This document shows, piece by piece, positions 8,301 to 16,292 of a stretch of DNA of 21,779 bases (its first letter is position 1; each line of letters opens with the position of its first letter). Position numbers and translations under genes: made by a program. Source of the stretch: Acidimicrobiia bacterium (GTDB taxonomy: Bacteria > Actinomycetota > Acidimicrobiia > Acidimicrobiales > Ilumatobacteraceae); NCBI GenBank assembly GCA_013811855.1, contig JACCUL010000550.1:1-21779 (forward strand). The letters run 5' to 3'. Under the pieces are notes generated by a model. It saw only the letters and a list, made by a program, of their open reading frames with translations. It did no database searches and was not told the DNA's origin.

Positions 8301-8409
8301 CCTCGTCGAGGGGAGCGAGGCCGGGCGCCATGGCGAGGCGCCCGAACCCGGTCACCTCTGGTGTTGACCAGCGCGACAGCGGGAACGGCTGCGGCGATGC
8401 CGGATCCAT
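5365..8409 (-). CDS. lacZ: Beta-galactosidase, GH2 (LacZ type)
   Basis: At 1014 residues it is close to E. coli LacZ (1024) and has the full five-domain order. A jelly-roll domain contains NPTGVYRRAF and the galactose/metal-binding VEDQDQWWMPGLHR (about 194-207). The catalytic TIM barrel contains GVNRHETHPDRGR and the acid/base Glu470 in IIAWSLGNESGYG. The nucleophile is Glu541 in LILCEYGHAMG. The C-terminal small-chain domain contains LGLGPGTTYPDR and ACGPDT. It hydrolyses beta-galactosides such as lactose to galactose. There is no signal peptide, so it acts on imported sugar in the cytoplasm. The ATG lies 9 bases after the ATPase stop, without a clear Shine-Dalgarno sequence, so translation is probably coupled to the deoR-ATPase-lacZ operon. 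The exact natural substrate is not visible from sequence. Confidence 0.95.
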   Translation of the reverse strand: MDPASPQPFPLSRWSTPEVTGFGRLAMAPGLAPLDEGAEAAATTPWVRALDGQWRFRLLARPDDVDDDTLAADTDGAEWGDITVPGTWVLQGHGAPVYLNVRMPFAGQAPAVPADNPTGVYRRAFTVASRWRRRRTILRVGSADSCGFVWVNGTFVGMGTDSHLASDYDITAALVPGSNDICIVVPRWSAATWVEDQDQWWMPGLHRSVELISVPPIALADTAMVPGLEADGTTGTLDLDIAVDFGDRPPAPVTVEVDVVSIAGRRRTMASSKPIPVPLWAAGNEAEQDRASYLWPGHRVRRRIAIAGIEAWNHESPHLYRATVTLRDDTGAALDVRSRRVGFRRVEIADRQLLVNGVPVVINGVNRHETHPDRGRTVTADDTRRDLELMKQHHVNAVRTSHYPDAESFYDLCDELGLYVIDETDIETHARWLSLCDDPAYASTFLERATRMVRRDRSHPCIIAWSLGNESGYGSSHDAMAAWIRRFDPSRPLHYEGPLRDDLDAANPVSDVVCPMYASVERIVQWSEDALDRHRPLILCEYGHAMGQAGGLDDYWAVFGVEPGLQGGFVWEWCDHGLRRRRDDGTTWFAYGGDFGETDHDGSFVCDGLVSPDREPRPLLGELAALTQPVAVELTDRGRLLITNRRWFTDLSDLRAAWTLEVDGEPVERGTLDISRIEPRSALELAVPTATPRPDGAGRTTLTITFTPTRAARRQPSRSWARAGWVAAVCQIELNRRPAAPRPSRARREVSVSAENGMVVGDVAVGWAELSIWRAPTSNDDPPGAWRQRPAAAVRWRELGLDRVTATDIDVRSRPDGVRRTVTYATSDGASIRHRQTVRVVDRTLVVADVIGIDRSVRDLPRVGVVLTMPQTLERLKWLGLGPGTTYPDRRAAARFGRWRSSVGDQRPPFIVPQEHGLHLDTEWVELSSPTTTVVLRGEHPLAFSASHHTASALTDVRNDRDLATGTATIVHLDAAHRGLGSFACGPDTHPRHRIDGGTYRLGWTLSARRRRTR

Positions 8410-8418
8410 GCGTGGACG

Positions 8419-9512
<1,094 letters not shown>

Positions 9513-9525
<13 letters not shown>

Positions 9526-10391
9526 GTGGCCGTTCCCCCTTCGATGGGCGGCTGGCGCTCTGCGATCACCAGCTCGTGCACGTGCTCGCGCAGGATGGTC
9601 CGCACGGCGGTGGGCATCAGGTCGTCGGTGACCACGGCGCTGGCGTCCTTCAACGGCGCGATCGTGGACAGGCCGACGGTGCCCCACTTGGTGTGATCAG
9701 CGAGCACCACGAGGTGCTCGCTGGCCTGGCGGAACGTCCTGTTGGTCTCGGCCTCGAGCAAGTTCGGTGTGGTGAACCCGGCCCGCTCGCTCATGCCGTG
9801 CACGCCCATGAAGACCTGGTCGAGGTGCAGGGAGCTCAGCGCCTGGACGGCGAGCGGGCCGACGAGCGCGTCCGACGGGGTGCGCACGCCTCCCGAGAGC
9901 ATCACCGTGAGGTCGTTGCGCTCGTAGCCGAGCAGCGTCTCGCAGATGCGGATCGAGTTGGTGACGACGATCAGGTCGGCGACGCCTTCGAGCGCGCCGG
10001 CGAGGTGCCACGTGGTGGTGCCGGCGGTCAGTCCGATGGCCGTTCCGGGACGGACCATCGCCGCCGCCCGCAGGGCGATCGCTTCCTTCTCGCTCGTCTG
10101 CTTGCTCGACTTGATCGCGAACCCCGGTTCGATCGACCGGGCCGACTCGCCGTCGATCAGCGTGGCGCCGCCATGGACCTTCTCCAGCGAGCCGGCGAGC
10201 GCCAGCACGTCGAGGTCACGGCGCACGGTCATGTCGCTGACGCCGAGGAGGGTGGTGAGCTCGCTCACGCGCACGGAGCCGCGCCGGCCCAGCTCGTCGA
10301 GGATGAGATCACGGCGTCCACGAGCGAGGAGGCGGGCGCTGCCACCGGCGCCTTGGCGCCAGTTCCTGGCGGCGTCGTCCACGGCTGGCAT
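9513..10391 (-). CDS. DeoR/GlpR-family transcriptional repressor of the galactoside locus
   Basis: The protein has about 292 residues. The N-terminal winged helix has the DeoR signature: RRDLILDELGRRGSVRVSEL, then VSDMTVRRDLDVL and the Gly-Gly after LEKVH. The C-terminal DeoRC sensor has the phosphate-binding loop TAGTTTWHLAG, VVTNSIRICETLL, SSLHLDQVFMG and VLADHTKWG. Such repressors usually respond to a sugar phosphate, here plausibly galactose-1-phosphate or a relative (inference). The start is uncertain. ATG at 10391 has GGCGGTGAAG upstream. However, a candidate promoter (TTGACT, 17 bases, GAAGAT at 10390-10395) would instead favour a leaderless GTG at 10382; a TTG at 10418 is also open. 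It heads the minus-strand operon and diverges from the transporter operon, the usual place for a local regulator. Confidence 0.88.
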
Positions 10392-10403
10392 CTTCACCGC
10401 CGA

Positions 10404-10548
10404 TGTCCGAAAAGTCAACAGATCCGATCATCGATTGGCCGAACGTGAACAACCCGGGTCCTCCGTCGTCGATCTGCGCTCTGGCCGTCCGCTCTTGAGT
10501 GTTTCTGTCGGAAAATGTCTTGACGTGGCGGGAGGTGTGGGGAAGACT
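10404..10548. promoter_or_regulatory. Divergent promoter region with a repeated operator-like motif
   Basis: The ~200-base gap between deoR and the binding-protein gene is the largest regulatory space in the locus. TGTCCGAAAAGTCAACAG (10404-10421) and TGTCGGAAAATGTCTTGAC (10506-10524) share the core TGTCSGAAAA(T)GTC in the same orientation, about 102 bases apart. Each overlaps a candidate -35. On the plus strand TTGACG (10520-10525) is followed after 17 bases by AAGACT (10543-10548), about 44 bases before the binding-protein ATG. On the minus strand TTGACT (10413-10418) is followed after 17 bases by GAAGAT. Both -10s match the consensus at only three positions. The motif pair is a good candidate for DeoR-type repressor binding, with repression of both operons by blocking -35. 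Confidence 0.5.
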
Positions 10549-10591
10549 CGCCGGCGAGTCCTCGACCGCAGACCATCACATGGGGGGAACC

Positions 10592-11974
10592 ATGGCTCGT
10601 ACACCAACTCGTCGTTCACCGGCTCCGTCGGCGTTCCCGGCGAGCTCGATCTCGCGCCGCCAGATGCTGGCCGGCGCCGGCGCGCTGCTCGGCGTCTCGG
10701 CCGTGCTCGCGGCGTGCGGCGACGACGACGACACCTCGCCGACGTCCGCCTCGGTCGGTGGCACCACGCCGACGCCAGGGACCGCCGGCACCACCACGGG
10801 AGGTGGCGGCGGCGGCACCGCGACCGGCACGCTCACGCTCGGCAGCAACTACAGCGACGCCGTCCCGGCGGCGGCGCTCGCCGCCATGATCGCCGGCTTC
10901 CCGAACAAGAACGTCGACGTGAAGGTCAACACCGTCGACCACAACACGTTCCAGGAGAACATCACCAACTATCTGCAGCAGCCCGACGACGTCATCACCT
11001 GGTTCGCCGGGTACCGGCTGCAGTACTTCGCAGCCCAGGGCGTGCTCGGTGACATCAGCGACGTCTGGGGCGGTCTCACGGGCTTCAGCGAGGGCTTCAA
11101 AGCGGCCAGCACGGGCGAGGACAACAAGCAGTACCTCGTCCCCCTCTACAACTACCCGTGGGCCGTGCACTACCGGCCGAGCTTCTTCGAGGAGAAGGGG
11201 TACGCCGTCCCGTCGACGCTCGACGAGCTGATGGGTCTGGCGGACCAGATGATGACCGACGATGTGACCCCGTTCTCGCTCGGCAACGACGGCAAGTGGC
11301 CGGCGATGGGCACGTTCGACATCCTCAACATGCGGATCAACGGCTACCAGTTCCACGTCGACCTGATGGCCGGCGATGGTGATTGGACGTCTGATGAGGT
11401 GAAGGCCGTGTTCGCGGCCTTCGGCGACCTCCTGCCGTTCCACCAGAGTGGTCCCAACGGGCGCACGTGGCAGGAGGCGGCGACGGCGATGAAGAGCGGC
11501 GAGACCGGCATGATGCTGCTCGGGACGTTCGTCAGCGAGCAGTTCGCCGACAGCCTCGACGATCTCGACTTCTTCCCCTTCCCGGCCATCAACGACGAGT
11601 ACGGCACCGACTCCATCGACGCCCCGATCGACGGGTTCATGATGGCGGCCGCGCCGAAGAACGAGGAAGCGGCCAAGGAGCTCCTGGCCTACCTGGGCAC
11701 GGGAGAGGCGGCCATCGCGTTCCTCACCGAGAACCCCGGCAGCGTCGCCGCCAGCACGGAAGCGGACACGTCCGGTTACACCGCGCTGCAGGAGAAGTCG
11801 GCCGAGCTGATCAGCTCGACGGCCAACATCGCCCAGTTCCTCGACCGCGACACGAACCCCGAGTTCGCGTCGAACGTGATGGGCGACGCCCTCGCCGACT
11901 TCCTCGCCGACCCCGGCAGCATCGATTCGATCCTCGACGACGTCGAGGCCAGGAAGCAGGCCATCTTCGAGTGA
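10592..11974 (+). CDS. Carbohydrate ABC transporter substrate-binding lipoprotein (Tat-exported)
   Basis: The 460-residue protein captures sugar outside the membrane for the importer encoded downstream. The N-terminus has a twin-arginine signal (SISRRQMLAGAGALLG) ending in the lipobox VLAAC, so it is a Tat-exported lipoprotein. A flexible Thr/Gly/Pro-rich linker (about residues 45-75) follows, then a family-1 extracellular solute-binding domain with ITWFAGYRLQYFAAQG, VPLYNYPWAVHYRPSFFEEK, MKSGETGMMLLGTF and a C-terminal stretch with AAKELLAYL. The ATG at 10592 was chosen because GGGGGGAA sits 4-5 bases upstream; an ATG at 10580 is less likely. It is the first gene of the operon, with a GTGA overlap into permease 1. 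The substrate is inferred from neighbouring alpha- and beta-galactosidases to be a galactoside. Confidence 0.9.
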   Translation: MARTPTRRSPAPSAFPASSISRRQMLAGAGALLGVSAVLAACGDDDDTSPTSASVGGTTPTPGTAGTTTGGGGGGTATGTLTLGSNYSDAVPAAALAAMIAGFPNKNVDVKVNTVDHNTFQENITNYLQQPDDVITWFAGYRLQYFAAQGVLGDISDVWGGLTGFSEGFKAASTGEDNKQYLVPLYNYPWAVHYRPSFFEEKGYAVPSTLDELMGLADQMMTDDVTPFSLGNDGKWPAMGTFDILNMRINGYQFHVDLMAGDGDWTSDEVKAVFAAFGDLLPFHQSGPNGRTWQEAATAMKSGETGMMLLGTFVSEQFADSLDDLDFFPFPAINDEYGTDSIDAPIDGFMMAAAPKNEEAAKELLAYLGTGEAAIAFLTENPGSVAASTEADTSGYTALQEKSAELISSTANIAQFLDRDTNPEFASNVMGDALADFLADPGSIDSILDDVEARKQAIFE

Positions 11975-12987
11975 GTGATCGCAGCGAGCTCCAGGAGCGC
12001 GGTGCGACGACGGTTGGCGCGACCACGACCTTCGATCGGCGTGGCGAGCGGCGTCGCTTCTCGCAGCTCACCCGAGGCGATAAGAGCGTCCTCTGGTTGA
12101 TCGTCGGGATTCCCACCCTCATCCATCTGGTGTTCGTGTGGATCCCGGCGATCGCCACGGTGGTCCTGTCGTTCACGGACTGGGACGGACTGTCGCCGGT
12201 CTCCCAGATCGGGCTGGTCGGGTTCCAGAACTACTGGGAGATCTTCACGGTCTTCCGCAGCGACGTGGTCAGCGCGGGGATCAACAACGGGTTCCTGGTC
12301 GTGTTCCTCTTCGTCGGCCCGACGGCGTTCGGCGTGTTGCTGGCCTACCTGCTCGACAAGAACCTGCGTGGCGGGCGGATCTACCAGAGCATCTACTACC
12401 TGCCCGTCGTGCTGTCGTTGGCGGTCGTCGGGTTCATCTGGAAGAGCGTGATGTACTCGCCCAGCCAGGGCGTGATCAGCACCGTGCTCGGCCGGACGGG
12501 CAGCGGTGAGCAGATCGACTGGTTGGGGGACCAGACGCACGCGTTCGGCTTCGGCGACTACGGGATCTCCAAGAACTTCCTCGCCATCCTCGTCGCCATG
12601 GCATGGCGGCACGTCGGGTACATCATGGTCCTGTACCTCGCCGGCCTGAAGAGCGTCGACCCCTCGTTGCGAGAGGCGTCGGCGATCGACGGCTGCAACG
12701 AGTGGCAGGCCTTCCGCCGGGTCGTGTTCCCGGCGATGAAGCCGATCAACGTCGTGGTCGGCGTGATCACCGTCATCGAGGCCCTGCGGGCGTTCGACAT
12801 CGTCTTCGCACTCAAGTCACCGCGCGGGATGGATCTGCTGTCGATCCTCGTCACCGACAACCTGATCGGTGAGGGCGGCGGCAACGTCGGCCGGGGTTCC
12901 GGCTACGGCGTGATCCTGCTGCTGTTGTGCCTCGGCTTCATCATCTGGTACCTCGCCAACAACATCCGCCAGGAGCGACGATCATGA
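11971..12987 (+). CDS. Carbohydrate ABC transporter permease 1 (MalF/UgpA type)
   Basis: The 338-residue inner-membrane protein has about six transmembrane helices, including VLWLIVGIPTLIHLVFVWIP, FLVVFLFVGPTAFGVLLAYL and GVILLLLCLGFIIWYL. The binding-protein-dependent EAA loop that contacts the ATPase is present as REASAIDGCNEWQAFRRVVF. The GTG at 11971 overlaps the previous stop as GTGA, so translation is coupled. The first ~35 residues (MSDRSELQERG and on) are hydrophilic. Their DNA resembles the start of the mini-ORF at 16162 over 35 bases with 8 mismatches, which suggests that this N-terminus derives from a junction repeat. A later start is not excluded, but the frame stays open upstream as well. 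It pairs with the second permease downstream. Confidence 0.9.
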   Translation: MSDRSELQERGATTVGATTTFDRRGERRRFSQLTRGDKSVLWLIVGIPTLIHLVFVWIPAIATVVLSFTDWDGLSPVSQIGLVGFQNYWEIFTVFRSDVVSAGINNGFLVVFLFVGPTAFGVLLAYLLDKNLRGGRIYQSIYYLPVVLSLAVVGFIWKSVMYSPSQGVISTVLGRTGSGEQIDWLGDQTHAFGFGDYGISKNFLAILVAMAWRHVGYIMVLYLAGLKSVDPSLREASAIDGCNEWQAFRRVVFPAMKPINVVVGVITVIEALRAFDIVFALKSPRGMDLLSILVTDNLIGEGGGNVGRGSGYGVILLLLCLGFIIWYLANNIRQERRS

Positions 12988-13079
12988 CCTTCACTGCGTT
13001 CCCCGGCCACGCAGGCCGTCGCTGGCCGCTCTCTCGCTGGCGCTCGCTCGCTCGCATCGTCGAGATGGTGCACCAGTGA
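12984..13079 (+). CDS. 31-codon mini-ORF bridging the two permease genes
   Basis: The 88-base gap between the permeases is exactly filled by an ATG...TGA frame. Its ATG overlaps the permease 1 stop (ATGA, 12984-12987) and its stop overlaps the permease 2 GTG (GTGA, 13076-13079). AGGAG at 12971-12975, 8 bases before the ATG, is a good ribosome site. The peptide starts MTFTAFPGHAGRRWPLSR and ends VEMVHQ. It is basic and has no recognisable domain. Its likely role is to carry ribosomes from permease 1 to permease 2, not to make a functional protein (inference). The sequence TGACCTTC at its start recurs as TGACCCTC at the start of permease 2. Its GCGTTCCCCGGCCACGCAGG stretch is related, in inverted orientation, to the end of the mini-ORF at 16162. 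Whether the peptide accumulates is unknown. Confidence 0.5.
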   Translation: MTFTAFPGHAGRRWPLSRWRSLARIVEMVHQ

Positions 13080-13996
13080 CCCTCGCCGTCGTTGGCGACG
13101 TGTTCTCCCCCACTCCGGACAACCGCCCCCGCGTGCGCACCCGCGATCGGGTGATGCGCGGGGGTCTCCACCTGTTCCTGATCGTCATGGCCATCGGCTG
13201 GTTGATCCCGGTCGTCGGTGCCATCTACTCGTCGCTGCGGCCGTACGACGAGACGAGCCGCAAGGGCTTCTTGTCGTTGCCCGACACGCTGACGTTGCAG
13301 AACTACCGCGACGCCTGGGGTCAGGGCCAGATGCGGCACCACTACTGGATGACCGCCCTGATCGTCATCCCGGCCGTCCTGATCACGCTGCTGCTGTCGA
13401 GCCTCGTCGCGTTCGGCGTCAGCCGTTTCACGTGGCGCCTCAACATCGTGCTGCTGCTGCTGTTCACGGCCGGCAACCTGCTGCCGCAGCAGGTGATCGC
13501 CCAACCCCTGTTCCAGATGTACAAGCGCATCCCGTTGCCGGGCTTCCTGAGCGACACGGGCTACATGCTCGGCAGCACGGCCGGTCTCGTGACGATCCAC
13601 GTCGCGTTCCAGATCGGGTTCTGCACGTTCGTGCTCAGCAACTACATGAAGACGCTGCCGGCGGAGCTGACCGAGGCGGCGATGATCGACGGCGCCGGCG
13701 TGCTCCGCCAGTTCTGGCAGGTGACGCTGCCACTGTGCCGGCCGGCGCTGGCGGCCCTCGCCACGCTCGAGTTCACGTGGGTGTTCAACGACTTCTTCTG
13801 GGCCGTGCTGCTCGAGAACCAGGGCGCCGACCGGCCGATCACGTCGTCGCTGGCCAACCTCGGCGGCCAGTTCTTCACGAACGACAACCTCGTCGCCGCT
13901 GGGTCGATGCTCGTCGCGTTCCCGACGATCTTGGTCTACCTGCTCCTCCAGCGACAGTTCGTGAGCGGCCTCACCCTCGGTGCCAGCAAGGGCTGA
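13076..13996 (+). CDS. Carbohydrate ABC transporter permease 2 (MalG/UgpE type)
   Basis: The 306-residue integral membrane protein has about six helices, including HLFLIVMAIGWLIPVVGAIY, ALIVIPAVLITLLLSSLVAF and LNIVLLLLFTAGNLL. The EAA loop reads LTEAAMIDGAGVLRQFWQVT and is well conserved. It forms the translocation channel with permease 1. The GTG start at 13076 overlaps the mini-ORF stop as GTGA, and only a weak purine stretch lies upstream, so it probably depends on translational coupling through the mini-ORF. The alpha-galactosidase gene follows after 3 bases, linking the transporter to galactoside breakdown. Confidence 0.92.
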   Translation: MTLAVVGDVFSPTPDNRPRVRTRDRVMRGGLHLFLIVMAIGWLIPVVGAIYSSLRPYDETSRKGFLSLPDTLTLQNYRDAWGQGQMRHHYWMTALIVIPAVLITLLLSSLVAFGVSRFTWRLNIVLLLLFTAGNLLPQQVIAQPLFQMYKRIPLPGFLSDTGYMLGSTAGLVTIHVAFQIGFCTFVLSNYMKTLPAELTEAAMIDGAGVLRQFWQVTLPLCRPALAALATLEFTWVFNDFFWAVLLENQGADRPITSSLANLGGQFFTNDNLVAAGSMLVAFPTILVYLLLQRQFVSGLTLGASKG

Positions 13997-13999
13997 GGC

Positions 14000-16165
14000 G
14001 TGCGCGCCGCCGGTGACGTCGTCCATCTCCACGACGGCGAGACGAGCGTCCTCGTCGACTGCTCGACGGGCGCGCCGACCATCGTCCACTGGGGCGTCGA
14101 CCTCGGCCCGGCCGACGGGTCGCTGGGGGCCCTGATCGACGCGGCGCGCCGGCCGGTGACGGCGGGCGGGCTCGACGCCGTGGCCCCACTCACGCTCGTG
14201 CCCGAGCACGGCTCGGGGTTCCCCGGCCGCCCGGGCTGGTCGGGCCGGCGGGCCGACGGGTCGGCGTGGTCGCCGCGCTTCGTCACCACCGACGTCACGG
14301 CGCAGGAACGGTCGGTTTGCGTCGACGCGGTCGACGACACTGCCCAGCTCGGCGTGCGTTGCGAGATCGAACTGCACCACACCGGGGTCCTGCGGGCGCG
14401 GGCGGTGGCCGTCAACAGGAGCGACGGCAGGGACTACTGGTTGGACGATCTGTGCGTCGCGCTGCCCGCGGTCGCCCACGCCACCGAACTGCTGCTCTTG
14501 CATGGGCGCTGGTGCCGCGAGCTCCACCTGCAGCGCGCTCCGTTCACCGTCGGCACCCACCTCGCCGAGAACCGGCGCGGCCGCACATCGCACGAGCACC
14601 CCCCGCTCGTGTGGTTCGGCACCGCCGGGTTCGGCGAGCAGTTCGGCGAGGTGTGGGGCGCCCACCTCGCGTGGAGCGGCAACGCCCGCACGGTCGCCGA
14701 TCGGCTCGCCGACGGGCGCGGGTACGTGCAGCTCGGCGAGCTGTTGCACCCCGGCGAGGTGGTGCTGGCACCCGGCGGTCGCTACGAGACGCCGTGGGTC
14801 GTCGCTGTCCACGCTACCTCCGGACTCACGCCGGCGGCGCACGTGTATCACCGCTACGTCCGGGCCCAGTCGGCGCACAGGACGCGTCCCCGTCCCGTCG
14901 TGCTGAACACCTGGGAAGCCGTCTACTTCGACCACGATCGCGACGTGCTGTTCCGGCTGGCCGAGCGGGCCGCCGGGATCGGGGTCGAGCGGTTCGTGCT
15001 CGACGACGGGTGGTTCGGCGGGCGCCGCCACGACCGCGCCGGCCTCGGTGACTGGTGGGTGTCGCCCGAGGCCCACCCCGACGGCCTTGGTCCGCTCATC
15101 GACCACGTGCGCGCGCTCGGGATGGACTTCGGCATCTGGGTCGAGCCGGAGATGGTCAACCCCGACAGCGATCTCTACCGTGCGCATCCCGAGTGGGCAC
15201 TGGCGACGGACGGGTACGAGCCGGTGCTCGGCCGCCAGCAGCTCGTGCTCGACCTCGCTCGGGGCGAGGCGTTCGCCGAGGTGGCGGCCCGCCTCGATGC
15301 CTTGCTCAGCGACCACGACATCGCGTTCGTGAAATGGGACATGAACCGCGATCACACCCAGGCCAGCGGCGCCGACGGGCGGGCGGGGACGCACGCCCAG
15401 ACCCTCGCCGTCTACCGCCTGCTCGACGAGCTGCGGGGCCGCCACCCCAGCGTCGAGTTCGAGAGTTGCGCGTCGGGCGGCGGGCGCATCGACCTCGCCA
15501 TCCTCGAGCGGACGGAGCGAGTGTGGACGAGCGATTGCAACGACGCGCTCGAGCGCCAGACCATCCAGCGGGCGGTTTCGATGCTGCTCCCACCTGAGGT
15601 GATGGGAGCGCACGTCGGGCCGGCGCGGGCGCACACGACGGGGCGCACCCACACACTGTCGTTCCGCGCCGCCACGGCACTGTTCGGCCACTTCGGGATC
15701 GAGTGGAACCTGCTCGAGCTCGACGACGACGAGCAGCGCGAGCTGGCGGCATGGGTGGCGCTGTACCGCGAGTTGCGCCCGTTGCTGCACGGCGGCGACA
15801 CGGTGCGCTTCGACCATCCCGATCCGGCGGCGCTCGTCCACGGCGTCGTCGCCCCCGATCGGCGCGAGGCGCTGATCGCCTACGTCCAGCTGGCGACGGC
15901 GGCGGCACTCGTGCCGGCACCGGTGCGGCTGCCCGCGCTCGACGCCGACACGTGCTACGAGATCTCCCTGCTGCGCACCCCGGGGGGCGCCGCGGACCGG
16001 CTGAACCGCGATCGGCTCCCCATCGCCGACGGGCTCGAGATGACCGGCCGCCAGCTCGCCGCGCACGGCGTCCAGCTCCCGGCCGTGGCGCCCGAATCGG
16101 TCGTGCTCCTGCGCCTGCTGGCGAGCTCGACGAAGGGGCGCAGCCCCGACGGAGGCGCCCAGTGA
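14000..16165 (+). CDS. Alpha-galactosidase, GH36
   Basis: At 721 residues it is the usual length for bacterial GH36 tetrameric enzymes (RafA/AgaB type). A beta-sandwich N-domain precedes a TIM barrel with NTWEAVYFD, FVLDDGWFGGRR, WVEPEMVNPDSDLYRAHPEW and the nucleophile Asp447 in FVKWDMNRDHTQ. CASGGGR and the acid/base region SDCNDALERQ (Asp512) follow. It releases galactose from alpha-galactosides such as melibiose or raffinose. No signal peptide is visible, so it acts in the cytoplasm on imported sugar. The GTG at 14000 lies 3 bases after the permease 2 stop. The stop overlaps the start of the mini-ORF at 16162. The substrate could also be another alpha-galactosyl compound, such as a galactosyl-glycerol; the sequence does not decide this. 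Confidence 0.94.
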   Translation: MRAAGDVVHLHDGETSVLVDCSTGAPTIVHWGVDLGPADGSLGALIDAARRPVTAGGLDAVAPLTLVPEHGSGFPGRPGWSGRRADGSAWSPRFVTTDVTAQERSVCVDAVDDTAQLGVRCEIELHHTGVLRARAVAVNRSDGRDYWLDDLCVALPAVAHATELLLLHGRWCRELHLQRAPFTVGTHLAENRRGRTSHEHPPLVWFGTAGFGEQFGEVWGAHLAWSGNARTVADRLADGRGYVQLGELLHPGEVVLAPGGRYETPWVVAVHATSGLTPAAHVYHRYVRAQSAHRTRPRPVVLNTWEAVYFDHDRDVLFRLAERAAGIGVERFVLDDGWFGGRRHDRAGLGDWWVSPEAHPDGLGPLIDHVRALGMDFGIWVEPEMVNPDSDLYRAHPEWALATDGYEPVLGRQQLVLDLARGEAFAEVAARLDALLSDHDIAFVKWDMNRDHTQASGADGRAGTHAQTLAVYRLLDELRGRHPSVEFESCASGGGRIDLAILERTERVWTSDCNDALERQTIQRAVSMLLPPEVMGAHVGPARAHTTGRTHTLSFRAATALFGHFGIEWNLLELDDDEQRELAAWVALYRELRPLLHGGDTVRFDHPDPAALVHGVVAPDRREALIAYVQLATAAALVPAPVRLPALDADTCYEISLLRTPGGAADRLNRDRLPIADGLEMTGRQLAAHGVQLPAVAPESVVLLRLLASSTKGRSPDGGAQ

Positions 16166-16287
16166 GCGAGCGGAGCGAGCTCCGGCATGACGGTGCTTTC
16201 TTTGCCGCGAAGCGGCGAGGCGCTCACTGGTGCCCGGTCAGCGAGCACATGCCGAACCCGTCGCCTGCGTGGGGAACGCACCAGTGA
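16162..16287 (+). CDS. 41-codon mini-ORF bridging the alpha-galactosidase gene and galT
   Basis: The 118-base gap is exactly spanned by a GTG...TGA frame. The GTG overlaps the upstream stop (GTGA, 16162-16165) and its TGA overlaps the galT GTG (GTGA, 16284-16287). GGAGG at 16151-16155 lies 6 bases before the GTG, the best Shine-Dalgarno sequence in this operon. The peptide begins MSERSELRHDGAFFAAKRRG and ends SPAWGTHQ. No domain is recognised. The 10-mer CCAGTGAGCG occurs at both borders (16159-16168 and 16281-16290), which is consistent with insertion of a small element into an ancestral GTGA overlap with target duplication. The probable role is to keep ribosomes moving into galT (inference). 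The peptide itself may have no function. Confidence 0.5.
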   Translation: MSERSELRHDGAFFAAKRRGAHWCPVSEHMPNPSPAWGTHQ

Positions 16288-16292
16288 GCGCC
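16219..16292. repeat. 15-bp perfect inverted repeat inside the mini-ORF at 16162
   Basis: GGCGCTCACTGGTGC (16219-16233) is the exact reverse complement of GCACCAGTGAGCGCC (16278-16292), with 44 bases between. The right arm contains the galT GTG start, so pairing in mRNA would bury that start unless ribosomes translating the mini-ORF open it. The 10-mer at the arms is the same as the one at 16159-16168, giving three copies in orientations +, -, +. Confidence 0.7.

Noticed and set aside
12941..16066. Very long minus-strand open frame (1041 codons) opposite permease 2 and the alpha-galactosidase gene
   Set aside because: It is antisense to well-supported genes, its composition is Arg/Gly/Val/Asp-rich as expected from GC-rich antisense codons, and no domain is recognisable.
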